Assembly: GCA_015039365.1 (NCBI GenBank)
Contig: WION01000151.1
Span: 1 to 64,000, forward strand
Direction: 5' to 3'
DNA length: 64,000 nt
DNA from: Amanita rubescens
Taxonomy: Eukaryota > Basidiomycota > Agaricomycetes > Agaricales > Amanitaceae
Part shown: positions 24,020 to 34,423 of the stretch, one piece after another
How the letters are laid out: the number at the start of each line of letters is the position of its first letter
Numbering within the stretch: the stretch's first letter is position 1
Made by a program: the position numbers and the translations under genes
The notes under the pieces: generated by a model
The model's input: the letters and a program-made list of their open reading frames with translations, nothing else
Told to the model about the DNA's origin: nothing
The model's database searches: none

Positions 24020-26322
24020 ATGGCACGCCGGAAGGTCTACGAGGAAATAGCCGCTCTCTTCGATTATAACCCCCCTACGACTACACTTTCAGAGGAATCG
24101 GGTATCACCTTCTCATATCCAAATGTATTCTATGACCGGCACCTGGATCCCCGCCTTTGCCTGAAACATATCAAAGCTGCTCCATCCCTGTCTCTCGAAC
24201 TTTCCAAACTTGTCGAGGACGAGCTGATAACTCTGAAGAGCAGGGGTCAACCCCTTCCCTTTCTCAGAAATGAAGGCTGTTGTTTCGTCACGGAGAATAA
24301 CAGAAAAACTTATCCGCCGCGTACGACGATCTGGGATGCTGAATCCGTTGCTCAGTTTTATTCCCGCGCTTCTTACAAGAACTGCGCTCCTGTTGCTTCA
24401 ACTATCGCATTATACCCTTATGGAGAAGCATGGTATAAAATTCTAGATTTTTGCGAAGGCTCCGAACTCGAACGTGGTCAACATCCTGCGATGATCGACA
24501 ATTATATTTTGCAGATCTCCCATCGTCATGAAACGGGAGAGTTGACGACATCTAAGGCAATCTCGTCGTGCCTCAAGGACGATCTTCGCCAAGACATTCG
24601 GGCGATGTCGGACAGATTTAGAACATTGGCCGCCTTCCAGTTTCACGTTCCGTCGATAAAAGCGGAAGATTTATTCAGAGATATGGGTGTGGTCGCAAAA
24701 TGGAGCAGGTTACCCTTGCTACAATGCCCCACTGTTGGTCTTGTCGTGTCACAGAATGCCCTGCCATACCCACTGCCCGACTCTTTAGCAACTATAAAAT
24801 CACTTCCTTGTATCATGGCACCTTGTGCATCGACGCAAGCGGCCCGTCGCAGTACTCGTCTCAGCTCTCGAAGTGAAGGGCGGTCGGAATCGGTTTCAAG
24901 CACAGGGCGGGAGGGCCAGACGAGTCGAACAAAGGTCAAGGCATGGCCTACGTTAAATGTGAAGCCTACCAAAGTTTCGCGCCCCAACTCTCTTCTGTTT
25001 ATCCAACGTGTAGGTACTGAAATTATGAGTATTACACCTTCTCATGATTAACTGCAGGCCTGGACCCGCGCTGTACAGTATGATGCTACGTTGATTGTCT
25101 TCAATTGTGGAAATTACGAACGCATCGGATTTCGACATCGCGATAGTCAGACACTATATCTTTCGGACTTGATAGACGTTTCTGAATGTTTTGAACCTGG
25201 TTATGGTCAGATACAAATTGGTTTATACATGGCAATCTTACGAGATGCGCTTGATCGAATACGTCACCAAGTTGGACTCGAGGCCGAGAGCACAACAACC
25301 AAAGCTAAAAGGAAGCGATCAAATGACGCGGAATACGCAGATGCGAACCGCGAGTCCAAGAGGCCTAGGACTAGGCTGACGACCTCCGGAAAGCAAATGT
25401 TCCAGGAGTCTCCTGAAGATATGCACTCAGTGACTAATATATTCTATGTCTTTTTAGTAAACCTCTAACCTTTGTATTAGCTAGTACTCTGCGAAACGGA
25501 TTGCAGGGATGTGGTACTCCTCTGGTTCAAATATGGGGTGTTCAATTCTCCGGAGCCCGCTGTCCTACATCGCGTTGGCCGTTCATCAGATGGTCAACCA
25601 CGTTTTACTACTAGAAAGGAGCGAAAATACCGTCCTGAGGACTACTTCCGTTTGACGCTAACGTCAGAAGTGGCAGAAGGAGCGACAGGAAAAGTCCACG
25701 ATGCCAAGATTGAGGTTCAGGCAAGCGATTGTCGCGTTTATAGTTGTGAAGGAGTCGTCAAAATTGCACTTGGGAATAAAGAACGAGAGAAGCTACGTCA
25801 TGAATGCGCTGTATATCGACACATGATGGTCAACAAGGTCAATCACGTCGTCTCTGTATATGGCCTTTTTGAAGATGCAGCGAATGAAGCCACCGTTCTC
25901 GCCATGAGCCACGCAGGGACGAGTTTGGCCGAGCAACCGCACTATATAGAACATGGCCAGGTCAGCTTGACCGAAGAACAAAAGTAGGCATGGAACGTAC
26001 TCTTGCATCTTTTTCACACTCACAATTTGTCAGGGAAGCGTTCATAACAGCGATGAGGGAAATACACCAAGCTGGTGTCCGCCATTACGATATTCGTCCC
26101 AACAATTTGATGATGGACGACCAAGGCCGAGCAACCATAATCGACTTTGACATGGCGAAAGTTAAGGCCGGTAAACGATCTCGTCAGCGAGAGTTTGAGC
26201 ATCTCGGTTATCTTCTCGACGAAAGTTATGACCCGCCGAATCAATGGGAAAGTCCCCCAACTTCCCCATCCGCTAGATTCCCACCAGCGGATGACGACAT
26301 CATTTATGGACGGATTTACTAA
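24020..26322 (+). CDS. F1 family kinase-like protein, copy C (complete)
   Basis: Exons 24020-25009, 25058-25429, 25481-25983 and 26034-26322, introns of 48-51 nt at the same places as in copies A, B and D; predicted 717 aa. The N-terminal region starts MARRKVYEEI and has Y-D-R-H-L-D. At the nuclease motif it reads A-F-Q-F-H-V (Gln codon 24638-24640), so Glu and Lys are lost. The middle domain is A-W-T-R-A-V-Q-Y-D-A-T followed by a Lys/Arg-rich nuclear-localisation-like stretch. The kinase-like end has V-V-K-I-A, R-H-E-C-A-V-Y, VRHYDIRPNN (Asp codon 26089-26091) and I-I-D-F-D-M-A-K, then a short C-lobe. Catalysis is plausible although DFG is DFD. Downstream partner of F2-B on the same strand. 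Confidence 0.8.
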
Positions 26323-26524
26323 TTCAAGTTCGTATTCTATTGCCGCTCTATCTGGCACAAGATACCATGTCGTATATAACTACGTTGCATGTATATATTA
26401 ATATATGTTAGTAATGTACCACACCATATCCAGGGATTCGAAAGCCTGAGCCTGGTGTGGTCTTCGAAAGTTGGCCTTGATCCATGTTTGGCCGCTACGC
26501 CCACCGAATAATCTTGCTCCAGCG

Positions 26525-27180
26525 CCATCCATGGATCGAGTGCGCTAACGCTGGCTTTCTCAGAAGGCTCCTTGACTTTCCCAACGCAAAAAAACGTTTA
26601 AACTTGATACTATCAACGTCCATTTCAACGCAAGAGCGCGCGGCACGGTCTCTATTGTGTGATTACCGTTTTGCAACAAGACTTGGTGAAGGAGTGGGAA
26701 CTGAGTATTCCTAGATTCACAGCCACGTATATTTTAGTACAATAAAATGGTTGGGGAAAGACGTACGTACGTACAAGTTCGACTGAGATGTTCTGTTTCA
26801 ACTTCAAGGCATCTGACTCGGAAAGGCAACGCGTTTGTTTGGTGCGACCAAACATTCCCTCCGATTCGATCTATCATCTCAATCAGGCCGTGACTCAACC
26901 GTACATGGTATACCATTTATCTTTTTGAACGCATAGCCATAAAAACAATAACGAGGAAACCTCGAACCGCTCCAAAATGAGTCGGCCTCCTGAACTTGGG
27001 GAATTTCAAATATGTCACGTCAGTGGCACTTTCCGGCTACCACTACTCCAACTCGTAGGTGCCTGATTTATCAGTGTTGTAGTTGATGATGCATCAATGC
27101 ATCAACGGGCATCAAAACGTCACCAACCCAATTTCAAATTTCATTAATGTCAACGTCAACGTTTCAACTTTTACTTCCAA
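26525..27180 (+). repeat. Dispersed repeat, longest copy
   Basis: It is colinear with 20012-20561 and, at its 3' end, with 32380-32540 and 6540-6660 (block gagtcggcctcct, then tatcagtgttgtagtt, then gcatcaacgggcatcaaaac). It is AT-rich in the middle and has no ORF of note. It lies directly after the segmental duplication. The remaining bases to 27465 hold nothing recognisable. Confidence 0.55.
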
Positions 27181-27465
27181 GAACAGCCTGTCGGCTAACG
27201 CAGGTCGGCGATCAAAAAGACAGGAAGTCCCTATTCTCAGGCTGGCCGCACGCATCTCCATGAAGCCGACTGTCAGTGCTTCCTTGGACCCTACGTTGTG
27301 CAGGGGCGTCAAAGAAGACAGGATTCGTACGTACATCATCGATGAGTACACGGTCACTTCGCTTTCAGTTGTAAAAGTACGTATACTGCACAAAGGAAAA
27401 AATATTATATAAGTACTATGCCATTTCCCGCTAATCGATCCTGTGAACAGGGGACATCATTAGCT

Positions 27466-28146
27466 CTAGGGAGGAGCTTTCGTCCAATGCGGTTTCTCCT
27501 TGCCATATATGAGCTTAGCCATATTGCGATGGTTGATTTCGAAAACGAAAGGGTCGGCGATAGTGTTCAAGTCGGTTATGGTGTCCGTTACCAACTGCTG
27601 GTGCCAGAAGACGGCGAATTTGTTAGTCGGGGTTAGTTTGACCGTCATGTCAGTGAGAATTTCTGGGGATAGGAAAAGGGAATGGTAGGATTCGTCGGTG
27701 GGGTCGAAGTTCCTGACCCCCACACGTGCGCCTTCCTTCCAGTCATTCCTGACGTGGAGTGGCTGTTTTACGTCCTCTCCACCAGTGACATCGGCTCCAC
27801 CTATAACATCGAATGTGGCCTGCTGGCCCAGTTTAATGTCGGCAGTTTCGGTGCCAGCCGTGACTTTCGAGCCCACCTACATAATGATCACCTTCCGGAT
27901 CGATCGGTGAGCGAATAGGTGGAGACTGACCTTATACGACGTCGTTTCGAAGACTTGGTACTTGTCCTCCCATTGGAGGGTCACGCCACGGCGTAGGTCC
28001 TTGAAGGGAACCATAGCAAAGACAACGTTTCCTTTGTACTCCACATCACCAACCTCCACCATCCTAACTATGCAGAGATTGAATTCACTGCCGATGAGGG
28101 TCTCCAAGGCCTCCTTTTGGATGACGACTTGAACGACGGTCGACAT
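27466..28146 (-). CDS. Short unknown protein H, copy 3
   Basis: Exons 28146-27931 and 27876-27466 with a 54-nt intron at the same codon as in copy 1; predicted 208 aa. It starts MSTVVQVVIQKEALETLIG and keeps the G-N-V-V-F-A-M-V-P, W-E-D-K-Y-Q-V-F and F-W-H-Q motifs. It is more diverged than copies 1 and 2, lies on the opposite strand, and is followed on the same strand side by the aegerolysin gene 570 bp away. An in-frame ATG exists at 28218 but its leader is not conserved. The function is unknown. Confidence 0.65.
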
Positions 28147-28479
28147 AATGGTCACAGGATCGGGTCTGTGGACGAACGCTTCAGATGGATTGACTTCTCC
28201 AAAGAAATAAATAATCACCCATGGCGAGAGATCCGATAAGCTTGTGAATTGTTTGCTGATCCCGATTCAAACTTCAGTTCCACGCAGTCATCTGGCCTTC
28301 GCTTCCATTTCATACAACCTAGGACTCAGGGCGCTATCCCATTAATCGCTGTCACGGTCAGTTATGACGGCATCCTGATGAGTTCCACATCGAAATTTTG
28401 AAATTTTGTACCCCATGACCATGACCAGGGACGCCATGGCATCTTCGCGTAGAAGGCACAACTTTCTTCCAAGAACCTC

Positions 28480-28565
28480 GCGCCGTCCACGGTGGGACTC
28501 GAGTGGGAGGACAAGTATCAAGTCCTCGAAACGACGGTGTACGCGGGCGGGCCGCACCTCATCGA
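28480..28565 (+). pseudogene. Fragment of protein H exon 1
   Basis: The tract reading gggactcgagtgggaggaca and the following bases match the W-E-D-K-Y-Q-V end of exon 1 in the other H copies, here on the plus strand and without the rest of the gene. It is a truncated fourth copy between H3 and the aegerolysin gene. Confidence 0.6.
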
Positions 28566-28717
28566 TTCATCACTCATGCACACGACCCATCTAAATATTC
28601 AAATGTGATGGAATGTCATGCAATCGTATTTCTTCAAGATAGCGTAGAAAAAGTAAGACCAGAGACAACAACAGAACTGTAAAATGCCTACGTACTACTC
28701 TAAAATACGGACTCAAC

Positions 28718-29243
28718 TCAGCGCCCCTCAGTAGCCTTGATGGTGATATCACCTAATGCACCAGTCGTCGACGCTCCGTCAGTTTGAATGACCCAATCAG
28801 GGTGATATTCTAAGAGATTATAACGCCAATGAGATAATTATGCGGAGAAAGTCGAAATATATAGGTTCGCACCGCTAATCTTCCAAGTATTCGTGGGCCG
28901 CCAGTATGGACAGTCCCAGTAACAATGACACAGTTTTCCTTTGCCCTTTAGGTAGATGTCGAATGAGCCCTCCGTGCCAGTATCAGAATACTCTCGACCA
29001 GAGGAACTGAATGTGAATTCCTGTTCAACACCAATTTCCTTTCCTTCAATCGCCCCTACACCAATCTCCTTGTCCATGTTACCTGAGTATATACATTAGT
29101 AGCGATGTACGCGAAAAAGTTATATAGCTCCAGTTACCATTCTCATGAATCTTGCCAAACTCCGTACGGAGATTTTTAATAACCAAGGTGAAGAAGTTGC
29201 TCCGGTTGGTGATGGTGAAAACAACCCACTGTGCATAACCCAT
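28718..29243 (-). CDS. Aegerolysin family protein
   Basis: Three exons, 29243-29138, 29082-28873 and 28809-28718, with introns of 55 and 63 nt; predicted 135 aa, the usual size of this family. It starts MGYAQWVVFTI, and the core motif H-C-Y-W-D-C-P-Y-W followed by T-N-T-W is the family hallmark. The C-terminus has G-A-L-G-D-I-T-I. No signal peptide is present, as is typical. Aegerolysins are beta-sandwich proteins that bind particular membrane lipids and, in some mushrooms, act with a MACPF-domain partner to form pores; no MACPF gene is visible in this window. All exons look intact. Lipid specificity cannot be read from the sequence. Confidence 0.85.
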
Positions 29244-29285
29244 GCTTGGACAACAGATGGGAGAGGAAGGTCACAATGTAGAAGT

Positions 29286-30785
29286 GTACGGTAAACGACT
29301 GAGGTGTATACGAGCAAACCACGATGTCAACCGGAAATTAACTTGTATATGTATTAAATTAATTAATTTCCACCAAGCAGGACAACCGAATACGGAAAGT
29401 CGGATCAATCCGACTTTCCCGCGCATGCGCCAAAGCGCCAAATGCTCGCAGAACACCAAATAACTCACTCCGTATATTCCAACACCCCCCCTCTATCCAA
29501 AGCAACTTGAAAAATGCCACGAAATGTTTTCATCAAGAAAATAAACCAAAGTTCCCGTGCAGCGTCCTTCAAGAATTCTTCATCGATTGCGTAGGACCGC
29601 ATCACCGCCCGCTCTAGCTTCGTAGCCCAACTGATAATCAAGCGAATCCCAACGGTCGGTATCCAAACTGATCCAACCCTCAAGGGCATTCACCGCCTCA
29701 GACGGCTTCAACGACTTCTCAACGCCGGTATCAACATGATGACTCGCGCTCGAGTCATTAAGCCACAGGGTTCTTCAGGTACGACGACCTCTTCAGTTTC
29801 TGGTTCAGCGGGGATAACGACCGCTTCCGAATTAGGTCGTTCTTCATTGAATACACGTATGGTGGTACAAGATGAATTCGATGGGAAAACTATGTCACCG
29901 GCAACGTCTTCCACGTCCAGATCATCACATTCCAATTTCCGTCAAGACCTGCACAAAATCAGGCTCATCGACCCGTCAATAGCCTTGTATGTGTATAATT
30001 CGGTGATAGCTGCGATAGCTAATGCAGGCATCACACCAGCATCATTCGAACCTTCTTCCAATGGTCCAGCGCTCATGTCCGGATCCCTCGATCTCGACTT
30101 TAACCTCTCGGAGCTAGTAGTAGAGCCTGAATGGGAACCGCCAGGTGCGTCCCTTTCGCTCTCATCAGATCCCGCTTGTTCGGTTCCAACAGAACCTTCT
30201 TCACCGCTAGCGGCCGTATTTGGACTGGGGCAGGCACCACGGTTGTGCCCTCGACCCCCGCAATTCCAACACACGCCCGGTTTCGGATTTCCCGCGTCTT
30301 CGATATGTACTTCCTTTCGCACTGGGTTCCACGTCAGGAACCACCATCAGGGTAGTACCGACCATAGAACATCACCCATTCGCATCAAGCTTTTCGACGT
30401 CTGTAACAATTGTAGGGGACATGTTTCAATTGCTGTATTGATCTCTCCACGCAATGGGCGCGGGGCCCGTAACCTGTAAGACTAAGTAAGGCTCAGCGCT
30501 CAGTCGTACAGCAAACGACTGTAATGTGTACTAGCTACCTATAGAAGTAGTGACGCGTAACGAGCTAGTACAAGTAAGTAAGCATACGGAAACAGCTATA
30601 ATATAAGTGTAACTCGCCTCAGTCGTGTACGGTAAACGACTGGGTATCCGGCTATACGAGCAAGATGTCAACGGGAAATTAACTATATTAATTTCCGCCA
30701 GGAAGCACAACCGGATATGGAAAGTCAAACTCACTTCGTGACGCGTGATTAATTGATTGCTAGCATATTCCAACGCACAAGGCAG
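29286..30785 (-). mobile_element. Possible non-autonomous LTR element with a gag-like zinc knuckle
   Basis: Direct repeats of about 150-200 bp, starting tgtacggtaaacgactg at 29286 and 30627 and ending near atattccaac, flank about 1.1 kb. Between them the minus strand encodes a CCHC zinc knuckle (see next entry). No reverse transcriptase, integrase or protease is present, and no clear target duplication was found. A hairpin-forming pair, cagtcgt...acgactg, occurs at 30500 and 30618. This fits a small TRIM-like element; the boundaries are approximate. Confidence 0.4.
29942..30322 (-). CDS. Gag-like zinc-knuckle protein fragment
   Basis: A 126-aa reading frame contains C-W-N-C-G-G-R-G-H-N-R-G-A-C, an exact CX2CX4HX4C knuckle as found in retrotransposon Gag proteins and some RNA-binding proteins. 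Ser/Gly/Glu-rich sequence follows. Another open stretch downstream on the same strand (29935-29708, acidic) may continue it in a shifted frame. The plus strand is also open over 29736-30479, but it has no recognisable motif. Probably part of the LTR element. Confidence 0.4.
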   Translation of the reverse strand: MRKEVHIEDAGNPKPGVCWNCGGRGHNRGACPSPNTAASGEEGSVGTEQAGSDESERDAPGGSHSGSTTSSERLKSRSRDPDMSAGPLEEGSNDAGVMPALAIAAITELYTYKAIDGSMSLILCRS

Positions 30786-30956
30786 AAAGACACAGTGTCT
30801 CCTTCCTATTGCTATATTATCAGGGATGATTATATGTGCGTTGGACTGGACTCGGAGTAGTGGGCCGCCCTTAACATCACAGACTCACGAGACATCGAGC
30901 TTCACCATATTGTCACGGATGCGCGAATTTAGGGTGGGTAAAACTTGAAATGACTG

Positions 30957-32310
30957 TGTTTATCTTCTCGTGGGATTTCTCAGCCGCTGTTGCTTATACG
31001 ATGATCTACTATAGAAGCATTTCTATATATCGATTTGGAACTCTCGACCCAGGATGTGAGTCGTGACAGGCTGCCTGACATTAATGAAGCTCTGATGTAG
31101 CCCTAGTACTAGCACTGCCTAGATTGATGAGATCCGTGAGCTCCGGTAGAGAAACAATACATTCAGATATGTGAGCATCGGAGTATGTCGGATATGTGTT
31201 AGGATTCTGGGGTACCTCCTCCTTCTCGTTATCTGGAACTTCTCAATCGAATGGGCCAATCGAAAGTGTTCATTTAGCAGCGAAAAAATCCCACAGTGAG
31301 AGTCCGATATGTCACCTGGCCACAGTGGTATTGGGACAACGTGCAACCCTCACTGGCACGCTTGATGTATCAAGCTTTATGGATTGGACGTTGTGCGGCG
31401 TCTGAATTTCCGGATGATCGAATGAAAAGCTATAAAGCAGCTTCAATCCGAAGAGATCCAACCAACCAACAACCAACCCAACAGTTTGCACTCTCTACTC
31501 TAAGCATTGTATGCCAGCTGCTTGTCTTCGATACTGTCCACTCGCTCACCACCCTTTCTATGTTATCCAGATGACGTCGAAGATCAAAGTTCTCGTTGAC
31601 GGAGACGCGTTAGCAACACTCATGGACAGTGAATTTCAATCTCTGCCTCACGAGGGACGTGAAGGTTGGCACAAAAGTGCTCAAAGGAAATGTCGTCTTC
31701 TCTATGGTTCCTACCAAGAGTCTCGCGCCCGAGGTGGAACTCGAGTGGGAGGACAAGTATCAAGTCTTCGAAACGACGTCGTACAAGGTCAGTCTGCACC
31801 TATTCAGTCATTGATTCCCTTGCTAAGATGTGGATTTATTATGTAGGCGGGCGTCAAAGTCTCGTCTGGCACCAAATTCGTCGACATGAAATTAGGCCAG
31901 AAGGTCACGTTTGACATTCATGGTGCCGGCAAAGCCGTTGGTGAGGGGGACCAGAGTAAGCCACTCGCAGTCCGAAATGATTGGAAGGAGGATGCCCGCG
32001 TGGGGGTCAGGAGCTTCGACCCCATCACCAACACTTACAATGCTCTCTTCCTATCGCCCCAAATTCTGACTGATATGACGAGCGAGCTTACCCCGATCAG
32101 GAAATTCTCCATCTTCTGGCACCAGCATTTGATAACCGACACCATCATCGACGAGACTGTCTCCGATCCTTACGTATTTGAAATGACTGATGATGAGACC
32201 ATAATTAGATATGCGAAGGACAAGCCACACTGGTCGCGCGTGTAGTTGATCGCGGTGTTGTTGTTAGACTACTGAATAGGCCGATGATGTATTTGTAGAT
32301 TGTGAAATTA
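30957..32310 (+). repeat. 1.3-kb segmental duplication, copy 2 (partner 16966-18245)
   Basis: It is colinear with copy 1 from gtgggatttctcagccgctg to the end of the H gene. It differs by small indels, including the frameshift in the H coding region. Confidence 0.75.
31571..32245 (+). pseudogene. Protein H, copy 2, with a one-base frameshift
   Basis: Exon 1 spans 31571-31787 and exon 2 31847-32245. Compared with copy 1, exon 1 has one extra codon and one extra base; the insertion lies at about 31628-31634 (gtgaattt here, gtgattt in copy 1). Before it the frame gives MTSKIKVLVDGDALATL, after it N-L-C-L-T-R-D-V-K-V-G continues in another frame. Exon 2 is fully open and conserved to P-H-W. It is a recent pseudogene unless the base is an assembly error. 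Confidence 0.65.
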
Positions 32311-32539
32311 TTCAGTGGTCTTTGTAAGCACTCTACTGCCTCTACAGTGTGTCAGTGAGCTGCATTCCCCGCAACCACTTCAAAACGAGTCGGCCTCCTA
32401 AACTTGGGCAGATACGTCACAGCATATCAGTGTTCTAGTTATTGATGCGCATCAATGCATCAACGTCAACGGGCATCAAAACATCATTGGCTCAATAAGG
32501 CCCAATGTCGACGTCAACGTTTCAACTTCCAAGAACAAT

Positions 32540-32835
32540 ACCATGACTTGGCTACTTATACTTGGGCAAACAACTAGGACAACAAAATACCCATGGACCC
32601 ACAAACATCCATGTCGCCTTGGAAGTCAGAAAGGGAAGCTGTCACGGATCTAGAAACCGAGGACGCCGGACGCCGGCTGTTGCCTCTTTCGTATGCTACA
32701 TGACACGCGGTAAAGAAAAACTACGTAAGAAGGGCGAAGGAGGCGATGGAAGCGAATCTTTAGAATGTGAGCAGGCTTATCTTACTACGCGGTCAAAATC
32801 TATAAGTCATCTACTGCGCACGCCTTCCTTCAAGT
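32540..32835 (+). mobile_element. MITE, left half
   Basis: It matches the first about 280 bp of the MITE at 20562, starting ttatacttgggcaaacaact and running through gtaagaagggcga to the actgcgcacgcc tract. The right terminal repeat is missing, replaced by the F2 pseudogene. Confidence 0.6.
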
Positions 32836-32839
32836 TACT

Positions 32840-34080
32840 TCAATTCCTCTTTCGACCTTCCTTCATAACAATCTTGCGACGAGAGAGATCCCCGTGAACT
32901 GAGCCTTTATCGTAGATAGCTTGGAGTCTGCTGAAGGACGGTCCTTTACGATATTTATTTCCAAGGTAAGAGCAGTAGTTAAAAGTAACGTACTTTTGAT
33001 ACGATATAAGATCGCTGATGCACGCCACTGGCTTTCCGACATATTCAATGAGCAGGATAGATTCTTGATTGCCTGATTGCCATTTTCCGTTAGGCCGTAG
33101 GTTTTCGGAATCATGACATTCTGCTCTCGCATCTATTCTTTCGAAAAAGCATATGTTTCGAATACTCCTGGTACAATCTTTCACTTTCGCGCTTTGTGCT
33201 AGCAACCCTAACGATCACAGAATATGCATCGTCGTTAATGATAAGAGTTCCGGTCAATTCGTTTCGGGTAGTTTGACCACTGGTTTCAAGGGGGGAGGAT
33301 TTCTTTTTTGCACCAGTGGTGAGGAGAGCGGTGGCATGGTCCTCCTTCGGTGTAGTGGAAGCTTCTTGATTCATTCTTGGCGAGCGCCAAACAGAGTTCT
33401 ATATATTTATATTTCACAGACATCACGGCGGGAAGCGAAAGCTCTGGGGTTGGAGCCCATATAGCACGTAAGACAACAGACATTATAATAACTTACAGGT
33501 TTCCATTTACCACTACGATCGTATGGTCTCGTCCACGTCTCGGGAAGTATATCTTCAGCCCCTCCAAACTCTTTCAGCTGCCGAGCGCGGATTATCACAT
33601 CCCGGATTGCTGACATATAGTCCAATGTAGACCTGGTAGTAGCCTGGACTTCCGGGTATCTCTTTCCCAATACTGTGAGGCTTCATGATGTCGCTGATGT
33701 ACAAAGTCTGGTCTCGGCGGTTCCGGAAGAGCAGAACTGGCATGTAACATGGGATAAGTGGCATCGCACTTAACCATTTGTGCTCATATCTGTCGGACTT
33801 GCATGTAATAATGAGTCAGAGTGGAATAACAGGATGCATAAACAGACCTGCTGCAGCATATCCCGTGCATGCGTTTTAGACTTTGCCTTGTCCTTAATCG
33901 CATTGAGTTGTCCTCTATTCTCCCTATCCCCGGGCTATTCAGAAGGGCGAAGTTGAAACTAGGCAGTACTCGATACCTAGAGGGTCTCCCGTGACTGGCT
34001 TGCGACCTAGCCTTGGACCGACTTCAGAAGCACAGTATCGCGGGTCGGAACAACCTTCCCAAGGGAAATCGTCCTCCGAC
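32840..34080 (-). pseudogene. F2 family pseudogene
   Basis: Pieces of an F2 gene most like copy A lie in the right order but in several frames: the nuclease-region end (tgcgacctagccttgg, 34.0 kb), the middle domain M-V-K-C-D-A-T-Y (33777) broken by frameshifts, the N-lobe near 33.3-33.1 kb, the hinge I-L-L-I-E-Y-V-G-K-P, and the catalytic loop region, which here reads S-V-H-G-D-L-S (32879-32895). That loop is intact, unlike in any intact F2 copy. The C-terminal domain is missing. The nuclease motif region itself is deleted. Confidence 0.65.
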
Positions 34081-34099
34081 GTAGTATCCCAAGCATGGT

Positions 34100-34345
34100 G
34101 TCATATGTTACTGTGTTCCCCAGTACCGTTCCCCAGTTCCTGTCATTCTTCGTGATTCGTGGAAAACGCCGGTAATTTTTGTAGCCAAATCACGGAGAGT
34201 CCTCCTCGTCCTTTATTGCCAGTACCCGGTACCACGCAACCAAGAACCTGAACGATATCGACTGTGTTTCAAGGATATTTGTGGGTCGATGTGCCAGTCA
34301 AAGAACGTAAGTCGATACATCGCGGATATATCAAGTGACACGTGT
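34100..34345 (-). pseudogene. F1 family pseudogene fragment
   Basis: About 240 bp matches 1160-1400 of F1 copy A on the same strand, for example ccccagttcctg, aacctgaacgatatc and gggtcgatgtgcc. Only part of the N-terminal region is left, with frame breaks. It sits between the F2 pseudogene and a receptor gene, so the ancestral module order is kept. Confidence 0.6.
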
Positions 34346-34423
34346 CACGCCAGCTAGCAATTTTTAACTACACCGCTAACACTAGGATCTGGTGATACGA
34401 CATTAGAATATGTAACGTCATAT

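Larger units (their letters stand above)
20895..26400 (+). repeat. 5.5-kb segmental duplication carrying F2+F1, copy 1
   Basis: The block is colinear with 40500-46035. Shared sequence starts in the MITE right end (gtcaaatcgcat), runs through an upstream segment (acagtatccatggtttc), the whole F2 and F1 genes, and ends in gataccatgtcgtatata and tacgttgcatgtatat tracts after F1. Gene order, strand, intron positions and F1 protein length (717 aa in both) are kept, with many substitutions, so the duplication is not recent. Confidence 0.85.

Noticed and set aside
24020..26322. F1 as a FunK1-type fungal kinase
   Set aside because: FunK1 proteins have an HRDIS-type loop and a longer C-lobe. F1 has HYDIRP, DFD and a very short C-lobe, so only a general kinase-like call is supported.
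29736..30479. 247-aa plus-strand ORF in the LTR-like element
   Set aside because: The opposite strand carries an exact CCHC zinc knuckle; the plus frame has no recognisable domain and is Ser/Thr-rich, as expected for a shadow.
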